This document shows positions 36,016 to 50,561 of a stretch of 64,000 nt of DNA, in pieces. This DNA comes from Brevipalpus yothersi (taxonomy: Eukaryota; Arthropoda; Arachnida; Trombidiformes; Tenuipalpidae). The translations under genes and the position numbers were made by a program. Each line of letters begins with the position of its first letter. Within the stretch, counting starts at the first letter, position 1. A model generated the notes under the pieces. It made no database searches and was not told where the DNA came from. It saw nothing but the letters and a program-made list of their open reading frames with translations. Where the stretch lies: contig QZCP01000140.1 of NCBI GenBank assembly GCA_003956705.1, positions 115,859 to 179,858 of the forward strand. Reading direction: 5' to 3'.

Positions 36016-37487
36016 ATGAGTGGAGGAGTGTATGGAGGAGGTAAGTTGAAGGTGACAATTGGAAATTATCAAACTTTTCATTGGGCAATATCTTTGTTTA
36101 GACGAGGTTGGCGCTTTGGTTTTCGATGTTGGCCACTATTCTATCAGAGCTGGATTTGCCGGTGAAGATTCTTTGAAAGCTGAAGTACCCAGCTATGTTG
36201 GCTTCTTGGATGGATCAGATCCGAACGCTATGGAGACACAACCTCCGTTAGCGCAGGAGAAAAAGTATTTCATCGACACCACAGCAATCCATGTCCCTCG
36301 AAAAGGAGTAGAAATAATAAGTTTCCTGAAAGATGGACAAAGTAAGTAAAAATCGGTCCTGACTTCGGCATTCATTTTGGCATTCACTCTATTCTTCATT
36401 TCACAGTTGAAGACTGGGATCTCTTCGAGAAAATGCTCGATCATATCTACTCCAAACATATAAGATCTGACCCAAAGTTGCATCCGGTTCTGATGTCAGA
36501 AACATCGGTAAGTTTTGCTCTTCCTCACTGATCCAGGTTTATTCAAAAAAAATATCGGTTGAATCTCTCGTTTTCCAGTGGAATGAGCGAAAAAAGCGAG
36601 AAAAACTTACGGAATTGATGTTCGAAAAATATAATATCCCAGCGTTCTTTTTGGTTAAAAATGCTGTTCTCTCGGCTTTCGCCAATGGTCGTTCTACAGG
36701 AATCGTCGTGGACTCAGGAGCCAGCCAGACATCTGCAGTTCCTGTTCACGATGGCTTTGTGCTTCAGAATGCCATAGTTCGATCTCCTCTAGCCGGTGAT
36801 TTCATCACAATGCAATGTCGAAACTATTTGGAAGAACACAACATAGAAATAGTTCCTCCCTACATGATCGCAGCAAAAGAGGCAGTGAATGAGAGTGCTT
36901 CACCGAAATGGACCAGAAAGACCAATCTCCCAGAAGTAACAAAGTCATGGCATAATCATATGGTCAAAGAAGTTGTACAAGACTTTCAAGCCAGTGTATT
37001 ACAAGTTCACGATGCTCCTTATGATAAGGAAGCGGTTGAAAACATCCCAACAGCTCATTATGAATTTCCAAATGGGTACAATCAAGATTTTGGAGTTGAA
37101 AGATTTCAGATTCCTGAAGCATTGTTCGATCCCTCCAACATCAAGGGAGTTCCAGGCTCTGTCATTGGTCTAGCTCAAATTGTTACCACAAGTGTTGGTA
37201 TGTGTGACGTGGATATTAAGCCATCTCTGTATGGATCAGTTATTGTAACTGGAGGCAATACTCTAATTCCCGGATTCACTGATCGTTTGAATCGTGATTT
37301 GTCTTCGAAAACACCTCCCAGTATGAGGCTGAAGATAGTCAGCTCTACTGGATCAGTTGAGAGGAGATACAGTGCTTGGATCGGTGGATCTATCCTAGCC
37401 TCTCTAGGAACTTTCCAGCAGATGTGGATATCGAAACAAGAATATGATGAGGGAGGTAAAAGTCAAGTGGATCGAAAGTGCCCTTAA
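36016..37487 (+). CDS. ACTL6A: Actin-like protein 6A (BAF53/BAP55)
   Basis: Four exons: 36016-36040, 36102-36341, 36407-36507 and 36579-37487. Introns are 61-71 bp and in phase; the product is 424 residues against 429 in human. This nuclear actin-related protein is a shared subunit of SWI/SNF (BAF/PBAF), INO80 and TIP60 chromatin complexes. The start MSGGVYGGDEVGALVFDVG is nearly identical to animal orthologues. The actin fold shows the nucleotide-binding segments STGIVVDSGASQTSAVPVHDG and VIVTGGNTLIPGFTDRLNR. The C-terminus carries the BAF53 signature WIGGSILASLGTFQQMWISK and ends EYDEGGK...RKCP. It is an actin-related protein and not actin: the terminal KCP and the insert pattern match ACTL6. 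The 25-nt first coding exon is notable. Confidence 0.97.
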
Positions 37488-37837
37488 CCTTTCAAGACGG
37501 TAATATTCAACATTATTCTTCGTTCTGAGTGAGTAACCTCTCTCTTCTGAATATTCTTCTGAATTCAGAGTAACTTCTATCGATGTATTCCTTCCAACGT
37601 CAGCCGTTTCCAAGGAATCATTTCTCTTCCTCTTAATCGATGCGGAACATCTAGTTGATAATGTGGCGTACTTTTACTTTTAACAATTTTTTCCGTCAAA
37701 CCTTCAATGATATCTTCTCAATCTCCCAAGTCGATCATCTTGTTCTGCATGCCCTTTATCATATTTTATTAACATGCTAATATGTATATACTCCACCTCT
37801 ACATTTCATATAGATATGTTTCGACTGTGCGACTTTC

Positions 37838-37843
37838 AATAAA
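37838..37843 (+). terminator. Polyadenylation signal of ACTL6A
   Basis: AATAAA lies about 350 bp after the stop codon, following a T-rich 3' UTR. Confidence 0.55.
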
Positions 37844-38023
37844 TTTTCTTCACAACATTAAAAAATGGTTCAACTATCAGAAGGGAACAATATGCTCTTC
37901 TAGAACGAGATAATCGCCAATAATCCATTTTTATGGTTCTCTCTCAAGCCCTCGAGGCTTCGAAGTTTTAACCCATTTGTTTTTATCTCTATCAATTCCT
38001 TTTTCGCTTGTTCCATCATAATT

Positions 38024-38341
38024 ATGACTTCTCGCTATTTATCAGCTCGACTAAGACTCCCTCGGTTCCCCACTTCAACTGCTTTTCTAATACTTATAAC
38101 ATCCATATTTGTCTCTGTTAACATTTTTTTCCTTCATCGATTCGATCTTTATAAAATAAGTCGAGATATAGATGATAATTGGATCAAGATTATGGCTTCA
38201 ATTGATCCTACCATCATGCCACTAATCAGAAAATATCAGAAACGTCAAATCATTTTGTGTAATTTTTTCATGATGGCGATGATTTTTTTTGTGGCTAATA
38301 TTTGTAGTTCGAGGCTTGATATAGATGATGATCAGGATTAG
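38024..38341 (+). CDS. Hypothetical small two-span membrane protein
   Basis: An ATG-initiated 105-codon open frame. It has a basic N-terminus (MTSRYLSARLRLPRF), a hydrophobic segment at about residues 18-37, a charged middle, a second hydrophobic segment at about 76-95 and an acidic tail, DIDDDQD. The arrangement is that of a small membrane protein with two spans. No family is recognised. It lies 180 bp after the ACTL6A polyadenylation signal. It could also be a chance open frame; only the hydropathy pattern supports it. Confidence 0.35.
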   Translation: MTSRYLSARLRLPRFPTSTAFLILITSIFVSVNIFFLHRFDLYKISRDIDDNWIKIMASIDPTIMPLIRKYQKRQIILCNFFMMAMIFFVANICSSRLDIDDDQD

Positions 38342-40180
<1,839 letters not shown>

Positions 40181-40711
40181 TCAATAACCAGGCACTGGAT
40201 AACTTCTCATCGTTGGTCTTGGAAAGGAGTTGAATGTGACGATCTCCGGACGATTGATGAATGTTTTTTCACTTAATTGTTGCTCTTCGATCATCATTTG
40301 ATCTGTGTATTTGAGATGCCAAGAGAGAACTATTGCAGCAAGCATGAGACCTATGAAAAGTAGTCCCATTGCTATAACTGTTTTCGAATGTGAGTCCAAA
40401 AGTGAATTTTGTGGTGCTATTATCCAGATAAGAGAATTGCACGTTACGAACAGGAAAATGATGGCTGAATAGACAATAAGGAAGTATACTTTCTGATGAT
40501 GGGCTCCACAGTAACCAATAAGGGCAAAAAAGATGAAAACCACCGAAGCTATTGCACAAGTCCTCCCCTTGAACCCTCCTGGAAAGGTCTCTACAGAATA
40601 TGCAAGTCCGAACAAGACGATAAAAATGCCTAACATGATCCCAAAAGCGTTACTTGCCATCAAAAAGTATTTGACGCAATGGTAATGATTGAAACGTTCA
40701 GATAATGGCAT
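40181..40711 (-). CDS. Tetraspanin-like four-span membrane protein with minimal large loop
   Basis: A single-exon gene of 176 residues starting at ATG 40711. There are four hydrophobic segments at about 16-38, 51-69, 75-98 and 110-132, with a short cytosolic N-terminus and a 40-residue C-terminal tail ending in PVPGY. The second segment and following loop (VFIFFALIGYCGAHHQKVYFL) match the tetraspanin TM2-cytoplasmic-loop pattern, in which a Cys-Gly pair follows the hydrophobic span. However, the loop between TM3 and TM4 is only about ten residues (APQNSLLDSHS) and has no CCG motif or conserved cysteines, so the large extracellular domain that defines true tetraspanins is absent. It may be a divergent tetraspanin relative or another four-span family. 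Partners are unknown. Confidence 0.75.
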   Translation of the reverse strand: MPLSERFNHYHCVKYFLMASNAFGIMLGIFIVLFGLAYSVETFPGGFKGRTCAIASVVFIFFALIGYCGAHHQKVYFLIVYSAIIFLFVTCNSLIWIIAPQNSLLDSHSKTVIAMGLLFIGLMLAAIVLSWHLKYTDQMMIEEQQLSEKTFINRPEIVTFNSFPRPTMRSYPVPGY

Positions 40712-43700
40712 ACTGGCCTTTACAAAGTAATCTATCTTCTAGTAAGTGAATTTTAAAAGCTCATATTCCAAAATTTTAGTGTATAAATGGTACTTATTTG
40801 ATTTGTTTCTTACTACTTTCGATTATAATGGTAAAGTTGACTTGAATTAGTGTAGTCACCAACACGTGATAATGTCGATCTCTCTACAGATTGCGCTTTG
40901 TTTCGATTATTTTAGGCTAAGATACTTTCATTTACTTTTTCTTCGAGAAAGAAATTTCTGATTGATTCCTGGAAGACCTTTTTGATCACAATGTAGCTGT
41001 GGCGGAAGAATACTTCTGAAAGACAGTGTTAGTTGAGCATGTTGCGATTATTGGACCAAGACCTTCAACTCATATTGATGGTCTCGTACCTGTCTGAGAA
41101 AGCAGGTCACGATTGCTTGTTAGATGATTATCTCCATCAATAGTCTTGAGAGTAATTTTAGCTTATCTCTCTAGTCTTTACTCACCTAGAATTGAAACAA
41201 TATCGTATGCTTTACTTGATTCCCAGGTACAAGGATTGTATAAATGCATCACTTTTTGATTTTCATCAGATGAGTTTTCCTCCACTCTTTATAGCACCTA
41301 AGAATGAATGATCTGCCTAAAGCACTTTTTTAGGCACTAATCAAAATCAATATACACTTTCAATTCACACTATAGGTGAATATGGCCAGCTTTTTCATGA
41401 TGACGAATTCAGAACTCAGCTTTAGCAATCATAATATTTGCGTGTTGATCTGAAAATTAAGTGTCACTCTGCAGAAGTATTCTTGCGACTACACATCGAT
41501 TGAGATCAATTTCTCTAGAGAGCTTCGTGAATTATATGCGTCGAGCTATACCTCAAGAATTCTGTGCGTCGAATATATCCTGGAGCAAGAATTTCACCAA
41601 AAAACATGATAACTCTATGCTGCCATCTATTCCTATACTATTCCATAGCTAATGAACTTTTTGACAATCAATTGAGATCAATTTTTTTTTCAATAGACAG
41701 CGACTTTTCATCCTTCTCCATTTCTATACCTTGATTTGAGGTGATAAATTAGACCCATGTTTTTTCACTGATTTTGATTGTCTACATTCTTTCGATGACT
41801 GAATTCTCGTCGAAATGCTTTCGCTGCTCATTGATGGCAGCACTCTTTACAGATCTGCATTTTTATCCTACTTTCCAATTCGATATCTTCTCTAGAATTT
41901 CGAATATATTTAAACACTTCAGCTATGGAGAAGTAGGCAAAAAAAGAAGACTTATTGAACTTATTTTTGCCCTCTACACAAATTTTTCTTTTAAAATGCT
42001 TCTCAATGATCTTTTCATAACTGACTATCCTTACTCCAGTACCTAATTCCTACCCTTTTTATTGAAGATTAGGACATGTAGCATCAGTTTTTTCTGAGAC
42101 AATCGTAGTATATGATCCTACTCTTCTAGTCTCATCATTCAATAAGTTTTAGAATTTTAGAATCGAGGACGAAGAATTCTCTTCTCAGGCTTTCTTTTGA
42201 CTCCTTCCTCTGAGATATACTTCATCAATTATCAATTATATGACCTTATCACAAGCCTGGTGATTTTGACTCTAACAGCATATTTGTATCAGCGAGCCTG
42301 ATAGCCCCTTGCTTGAAGTTGAAGCCATATGTTTTTTTGTCGGATTAATATTTCTTAAGTTTCAACTCATTTGAATTGAAGATCAAGTTTTAGAATAGAA
42401 TTTCATCCAAAAGCTCCAGGACAGAAATTCTATTGCGATACAACTAGAGTCCTAAAGCCTCCCGAATCAAGACTTCGAATCTACTCCCGCTATTTTCCCC
42501 ATTTTATCTCTATTTCGTGTTCTATAATGACAACACTAATATCAAGATGCTCAAGATTGCTCTCAGCCTCTGTGAAGCTGAGATACAATACTAATCTGAA
42601 TTTATTGATCGATCAGCACTTTTAAGTGCTTCTGCGAAAGGATTATGCTTCATAATTAATGTATTATCATGTTATTATCCAAGATATTGATAGTTTTTCA
42701 CAAAATGCGAGCGTTTTGTTCCAACAAATCATCTTGAGCAAGTTTTTCTTCCCTATATTTGTATTTCGGCTCAAAGATTCAGTTACAGTAAAGGCAAAAT
42801 GAGAAAATGTAAGAGTCAAATTCGAAAGAACACATATCAAAATGAAACCAACAGTTGAGGTCAAGAAATTATCCTTGGTGCCGTGAATCAAAATGAAGAC
42901 AACATGAATCAATATCAATATCAAACATCGATCAAAATGAGAGCAATTTATTCTTATTTTAAGCTTTTTGACTGAATCTAGGCATATTTTCATCGTGCAC
43001 ATGATAATTTGAACATTTCAGTTGTTAATTATCCGAGATTTGAGCTACACCATTCTGAAAAATTCATGGGAAATGGAGTTTAGATTTCTTTCACCCGGTT
43101 TCTCAGGCCAAGGGAATTTTCGAAGGCTCATAGAAGGCCGCTGTGAAACTGAAAAAACTTTTTCATGAAAACTGGTGGATACTATTGAATTTTCTATCAG
43201 TTTTGGATAATCTCGCTCGCCTCTAATGTTTTGCTCATTCTGACTTGTGTTTTTTTGATGATGATTCTGTTAGTTTCATTTTGATTTGAATGGGTGACCT
43301 GACCTAGGTACTCAAGGATGTTGTTCTCATTTTGATCAGCGCTGTAGAAATTTTGACTAGTGTTGGTTTTATTCTAATTTAATTGTATAGAGCCTTTCTT
43401 CAGCCGAATCACCTAGGGCATCTGTGAGGATTTTCCTGGTTTAAACTTGATTTGTTTTCTTCAACTCTCTAACTTTCATACTTCGCTCCAGATGAATTGA
43501 GAAAAATTGAAGATCTGCTGAGCTCATTATTTGACTGATTTCAAAATTCTTTCTTACATGCGTGCAGTAGCGAGTAAGAAGGGTGTAGAGATAAGTGTCA
43601 GATGCTTCATCGTTATTCGAAGATGATTTCAAAATTTTGAGCTAAGGACCGAAATTTCCTTTTGTTATAATTCTTGCAGCTTTTGCTTATTGCCGATTCT

Positions 43701-44992
43701 CACAAATTACATTCAAAAAATAAGTCGATAACATGTCAAGACAGTAATATCACATTTTATTTAGTTCATATTCAAATAAATTCATTCTGCTCACTGTAAG
43801 TGAAAGCAGTGAAATTTTTGCTAGTCAATCTCCGAAGGTCTCAAATTACGAAACTTGTCAGACATCTCTAGACAAAATCTAAGCACGAATTTTTAAATAT
43901 TGACATACACAAAGAACACAAGTTCAGAACCTCTGTTTCTGAGACAAGAGGGATCTGAATTAGGAAGACTTCCGATTTTGTTGCATGATCAGTAAATGCT
44001 TGCTGGTAGATTTACTCAATTTTCAACTCTCAATACTGTAGAGACAACGAAAACATCACACGATAGCACTTTGAGTTGAGAGATGCCTCTCAGATTGCAC
44101 AAAACTGAGCAATCGGAGGCAAGAAGAACACTGAGCTTCGCTGCAAGATGAAAAGCTTCGAAGAGAAGATATGATTGCTTATGGTTCCTAGGTGCTGATG
44201 AAAAAATACTCGGTATGATTGTACAAGAGGGTTACAGTTACGAGGAGATGAACAGAAATGGAGCTATTGGTGTATTTTCTACCATAAAACAGTGAGAGGG
44301 ATTTGTGAATCAGTTGAGGAAGATTGAAAATGATCAGAATAAGGAATTTTCCTACATATTGCTTCTTATACACGATTGTTGGCGAGGAATCCTAGCCAGG
44401 TGGTTACAAAAAAAGGAGAAATGAGATGACTTGGAGAGTTTAGAGGAGAGATAAATAAAAAAAGCGACATCGATTGTCTATGGTAATGGCAAAATACTTT
44501 CATCAAATCGATACACTTATAATAACATTTGTAAGCTGATTGTATGATGAAATCAACAGAAATAGATTTGTTATCGATATTAGATTTTTGCCAAGTGAAA
44601 GACTTAGGGCAGTGAAATGAGATGGATGCTGAGACGGATCCATCACTCTCGAAAATTTTTCTATAATATATTTGAACACAAATTCCCTTCAAGAAATCAT
44701 TGCTGGGTTTTCGAAGAATAATTACCTCAAATGCAGATACGTTCGCCAATTCACTTTGATTGGAGTAATCAAAGCGCAAATAATCCGACTTCTGAAAGTC
44801 TTATTCGACAAGTTGCAACTAGGCCACACTGAAGGTTCAACAAAGGGAGTATGATAGGGATCGAAGTAGAGTAATTTGAGGTATTTAGACAAAAATAAAT
44901 CGATACAACTTGAACAAGCTTCACTTATGAAGACAACATCACGCAAACAAAGTGAAGCGTTAGTATGGCACGACTTAATCCCAGGCCTTTGT
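40712..44992. other. AT-rich intergenic stretch, nothing recognised
   Basis: About 4.3 kb between the tetraspanin-like gene (-) and the 3' end of Gad1 (-). Open frames such as 42667-43002 (-) and 44366-44779 (-) have no known motif. The last few hundred bases must contain the Gad1 3' UTR on the minus strand. Confidence 0.5.
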
Positions 44993-47900
44993 TTAGAGAT
45001 CATGTCCCAGGCGATCAAGCTCTGAGAGCATGAAGTCAATGTCTTTTATCTGAACTCCTGAATTGGAGATGATGTTCCTGAAAAAATTGGGCTTGCTACC
45101 TAAAGGTTGATAACCAATCATAAGCGTTCCCTCGCTCATCATCCTTGCCTTCAGAATCGGGGTTATCTGGAAAATAAGATCGTTCAAAGTTTATTCAAAT
45201 TTTACCTATAAATTTTCTAGCTCAATCTTGACGCAATACATCAATTGATTCGATAATGGTATGATCACAAGATGTTATCGTAAACTTACCCGTCCAAGTT
45301 CAGCTTCTCTCTCTGCAGTGTGTGGAATCGTTCTTAATCTTTTAGGAAGATACCAAAAGCACACATTAACGCACTCAGGCTCTGGCCAGATTAGATAGAA
45401 TTTTTCTTTATCCTCTTTCAAACGCTTCACCATATAACTTTAGATGAAAATAAAATGCAAAACGATCCAATTTAATGAACATAAAAAAGGATTATTATTC
45501 ATAAATTGATCCATGATCTCGGGTAATTGAAATAAGACTTACTCTGTCATTTCAAACAAGTGGTTGATATGTTCCTCATATCCCAAATCACCCTGTGAAT
45601 ATTCAATAATAATTCTAGTCAAAAAATAGAACTGTTTACTTTACAAAAGCAAGTTGAGAATGAAAATTTGATACTTCTCTCATATCAAAATGAAAATCAG
45701 ATGACAGCTATTCTCTGTTCAACCATCTCTCTGATCGAAATCAAAATGTTTATGTGAAGAAGCCATAATTAAAAAAATTATGTCAACTTAAAAAGCTGAA
45801 TATATTGTAATTTAATCAAATCGAAGCAATTCCAGAAAATTCAAGAATAACCATAAAAGATGTAGTAATCTTCAAGTAATTTCGTAATATGGTATTTTTA
45901 AAAGCAGTTGTGAGCTTACTTTGGATCTCCACATGAGCCAGAGTTTGAAAATATCGTTGTGCCTTCCACACTGAATAACTTTATCACCAGTATCATAGGA
46001 CACGTCGTAGTGCTTATCTTGTTGGAACAAATAATCTGCACACATTTGGTTACAATCAATCAATAAGCCCTAGAAGAGATGAGAAAAAGAGTTCTTCATT
46101 GATAATAATGTAATTATCAATAACATTCCATGTGGGATGTCAGACAAACCGTAAAATTTCCTAAACATGGAAAGGATACCAATCAAGCTTCTTGATCGAA
46201 AATGTCAAAAGAATTGAGTAATATATTCCAGCATCACATGCCGTCGCTCGCATCGGAAGTGGAGTTTCGAACAATTGTTTCATCATATCTAGCTCTGACT
46301 TTTGAATACAAATGCGAAGCTTTATCTAACAATTCAGGAGCTGTCGAGTAACAATTTCATCCACTTTACAAGAGAGACTAACAGATTATGAGCAAAAGCA
46401 ATCATTAGATGCAAATGAAGCTCATGAGCTCATCGAAAATTTGTTACATCGTTTTAGTGGAGCCTATCATATATGCCAAACTATTGCTCACTCTCTTTTC
46501 AGTAATGAATTTGTTTACCATCAGTGAAATAAACGCCCAAATTCAAATTTGACTCCAAATGGCACTGAATTGAATTGAATTGAATTGATTTAAATATGTC
46601 CATGAAAACCGCTATCGATTCCCTCAATGAGGAGAGAAAAATGAGGAGAGATGAGAGAAAGTGGAGCTGAATGTGATGAGGCAAAAAGTGAAAGATGCTA
46701 CTGCTACTGATCTGCGACAATTTTATCCAAGAGATTGAAGCAGCAAACAAGAAGTGTTCGCTGAATAGAGCTGCTCATTGTGAGCCAAAAAGCTAGTGTG
46801 CTGCCAAGAGCAGTCAAACAAACTGGAAAAATAGCCTTTTCACGCTTATTAAATGCATTCACCAACAGACGCCACAGTTTCCTATTTCTTTTCTCCTGGC
46901 TCATCGCATTCCTTTTTCCTCATATCTGACTCGCAACATCCTCTCTCCATCTTCTCTCCATCCTCTCTCCATCCTAGGCTCTTGTTTCCCGCTTTTTCAT
47001 TCTCTCTTCTCCCACACAATACGCGCAAAATGATGTCCTCCATCATCAGCCTTCCCATTTATTCTCATTCTGTGCCATCCGATATCGTGTGGATGGTGTG
47101 AGCTCGATATGAAATAGAAATACGAGCCTCTCAACTACGAGCGCATAACGAGCTACTGTATCAACTGGATTGATACTACAACTGAATGAGGCTATTGGAA
47201 CTAGTTGAGCTTCTTTTGCCAAAAAACAAACTCATCGAACGGTAAATCAATGATTATGAAGCTTCGCCAGATTCGGAATTGTGCAGAAATAATAATATCT
47301 AGATGAATTCTCAAGAAAGCGTATCTGAGAGCGAGAGAGGAAAATTTTAAGCTCGAACATTTGATAATGGTCTTCATGAACAACACACGTATCAACCTGC
47401 ACTCGGCGAGTTTTAAAGCTGGAAAAGTCACTCGAGAAATGCGATTGAAATTAAGAGATATCCTCAAAATGAACTTGGAACTAGTGGAGAGATAATTTGA
47501 AGATTGAATCACACAAGAGACGAGCTTCATCTTTCTCAAATATGAAGGGCTAGAAACTCACGTTTTCCCTGAAGTGGACTGTAGAGCATTGGAGCAAAGT
47601 TCCCATCAGCTTGTGAGGATTCCATGTCACCGAGCGAGCTCTTTCGATTCCAGCCAATTTGTGTCGATGTTTACGTGATAACAGACAGCCACCTCCCCAA
47701 GCAGCCTGAGAACATTCAAGAGGATTTTCAGCACATCATCAAGTCACTCAGGTGCTTGTAACTCACATCTATATGAAGCCACATGTTATATTTTTCACAA
47801 ATATCTGCAAGAGGAATGATTGGATCGAAGGCTCCCAGAACAGTGGTACCACAAGTGCAATTGACGAAAAAAGGTCGGTTCCCTTTACTAATGGATTCTT

Positions 47901-50504
47901 TCACCAGTTTTTCCAGCTCAGATGGAATCATTCGACCGCTATGAATGTATAAACTCAATCATTACTGCATGTTATTCCAAGTTCAATTCAAAAATAATTC
48001 TCGAGAGATCCAAAAATAGATAGTATCCATATTATTGAACCCCAAGCTCAGGGGTGGTAAGTTTTTAGAAAATGCTAGGAACTATTTTTGATCCTAATAC
48101 TTCCGTCTATCAGTCAATAATTGGTGAAATAACTCTATTTACCATTTTGAATGCTGAAAATTTAAGGTCAGTTCAGAAGTAGTAACGCTCACATCATTTA
48201 CTTGTTATTTTTCTTAGAAAAAACTAAACAGAAGTTTACCCATTTGAGCTGATTGAGATGAAGCAATAGTGAGAATATACTAGAAAACTTGTTCGAACAC
48301 ACCTTAAAAGTTCTGAGAAAAACTGAGCAATATCATTCAGGTTGTTCGTATGAGTTTAAGGCTCATCAAAAGCAAAGGAAATTAGGCCTAAAATGATCGC
48401 TGTAAGCAGTCAAATATTAGAAGGGAATATGTCAATTCAATCTCAGTGATTTTTCATGAAAATTTGGATCCCGAATAGACTATCGGATTGAATTTCACGA
48501 TAGAATGATGCTTACTTTGAATCACAAGGAACTTCAATCACGTTGTCGGTACCAAATCCACATGTTGCCCCCGCTCCTTTGGTGGAATAGTGACTCTGTA
48601 GGAGGAAAAAAATGTCACTTTATGGGATAACGATGTCAATTAAGCACGAACTGTCCATCATAATCGACAAAGCAAGATATGTTGTGTAGATTTACGGGCT
48701 TAAACGTTTGGTTATTAGCTCATTCAGCAAAATAATTGGAATAGCTGCTGTTTGGAATTATCCTCAAGGAAATTTGAATTCATTTCTCGCGTATGGTTTG
48801 ATCCAATTTAAACGGGAAGTGATAAGTGAATTTCCAAAATATTCACACAATTCAAAATTTCAGAAGTTCCAAATCTTCTTAGACAATGACTCGTATTCCA
48901 ATTATATTTAAATAGGAATACTTACATGTTCTGAAGTGAAAAGAACAAGCTGTGGTAAAGCTTTAAGACCTTTGGTTTTGTAATCAGGGAACATGGTGTG
49001 ACGAGCGACAATAATGGCATACAAGTTGGATATTGCTCCTCCTAAAGAAAATTGATGCAAAGGATTTAAAAAGCAGAGTTCTCAAATCTGATCTGATCTA
49101 CCAACCTGGAGCGAGAATCGAATCACCTGCTGGAAATCCTATCACTTGACGCATCTTTTCCAAAACATAATGTTCCATAAGAATGAAGATGGGTGCTATT
49201 TCATAAGTGAACCTATTAGGCAAGAAAAGTTTAGCTCCTTAGTCATCTTGACATATCTTGAGGCTTCCATCTCTGTAATGGAGAATTTTCAACCGAAACC
49301 TAACAATTGATTATGCTGAATGAAAGATTTGATACTTTTCATAGTTTGAGCCCTGAATCATCTCAATCTTAATTCCTAATCATAACCTTTTTTCAGCAGA
49401 ATGATTCATAATTGGAAAATTTTCACTCTTCAAACACTTACATGTTAGTATTGGCAGTGGCCGTTAGCCACTCCCCAGCCATTGAAACCAAGTCGAGTCC
49501 ACAGGATAGTTGATTGAAATAATGTGGATGGCCTGAAAAAAAATGACGAAAAGAATGAGAAAAATGTGTGCTGCGTTTGACTGGTAGAAAGGAATCATCT
49601 AAAAATTACATTTTATTCATTTCAACTTGCTACAGTGAAATTCTCTAGAAAAACTAGAGAATAGATTCATGCGAATAAATGCAGCAAATCTGAAGAATTC
49701 AATCTTTCAATAAAATGCAGAGACTGAAGCATGGAGCGCATCAAAATGGATGAGATAATGGCTAGCTCTATTCTGTGTCAAGAAATTGCGTAATTGTACA
49801 GCAGAAAGGAGCACATGATGATTTCTCCTCTGGAATTCCTAGATCGTTTGGCATGAGAGAGCAGATGATCAAGGACCGCATTCACCTTGCAAACATGATC
49901 GCGTTCGCTGAATGGTAACATGTTTTCAACAACAAAAGTGAAAACACAAAAGGCAGAGAAAGGATGGAGGAGAAATTAATCAAAGCAACGCGAGCGACGG
50001 GCGAAGACTATTGGGCTCGAGCTGAATTGACGGGAAAATGGATGCTCCATTGACTATTTTTCATTCTATGAACCAGCGATTCAGTGGTTTAATTAAATGT
50101 TGTCTTCCCTCATCACATAGTATCAGATCGATGGTTTGAAAAAAGACAGCTTTCTAAAAAAGACTTTCTCACCTAGATGAGTGGATCGCTGTCCAGGAGA
50201 GACCGAGAAAGAAAGAAAAAAGGAAAGATGGGGAGAGAGAGAGAGTCACTTGGGAGCGGACAAGTGCTTCTCATCCTTGAGCCTCTTATCCTTTTCCACA
50301 GATTTTGCCTCTCATCTAGTCACTGATGCTGAGCAGCTTTCGATGAGGAAGAGAAAATACTTTCACTCTCACCTCTGGTTGAAGAGAGAAGAGAAAAAGA
50401 ACATTTGGAGCAAAGCAATTGAAACGACATCAGTGGAAGAATGATTTTCAGAAGGAAGACAAGCAAGATAGTTTATTCAATGGATGAGGGATAAAAATGG
50501 AGTA

Positions 50505-50561
<57 letters not shown>

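Noticed and set aside
42667..43002. 111-codon hydrophobic minus-strand frame
   Set aside because: It has an ATG and hydrophobic stretches, but the AT-rich sequence makes such frames common and nothing else supports it.
44366..44779. 137-codon open frame after the Gad1 stop, minus strand
   Set aside because: It starts at TTG inside the likely Gad1 3' UTR and shows no recognisable domain.
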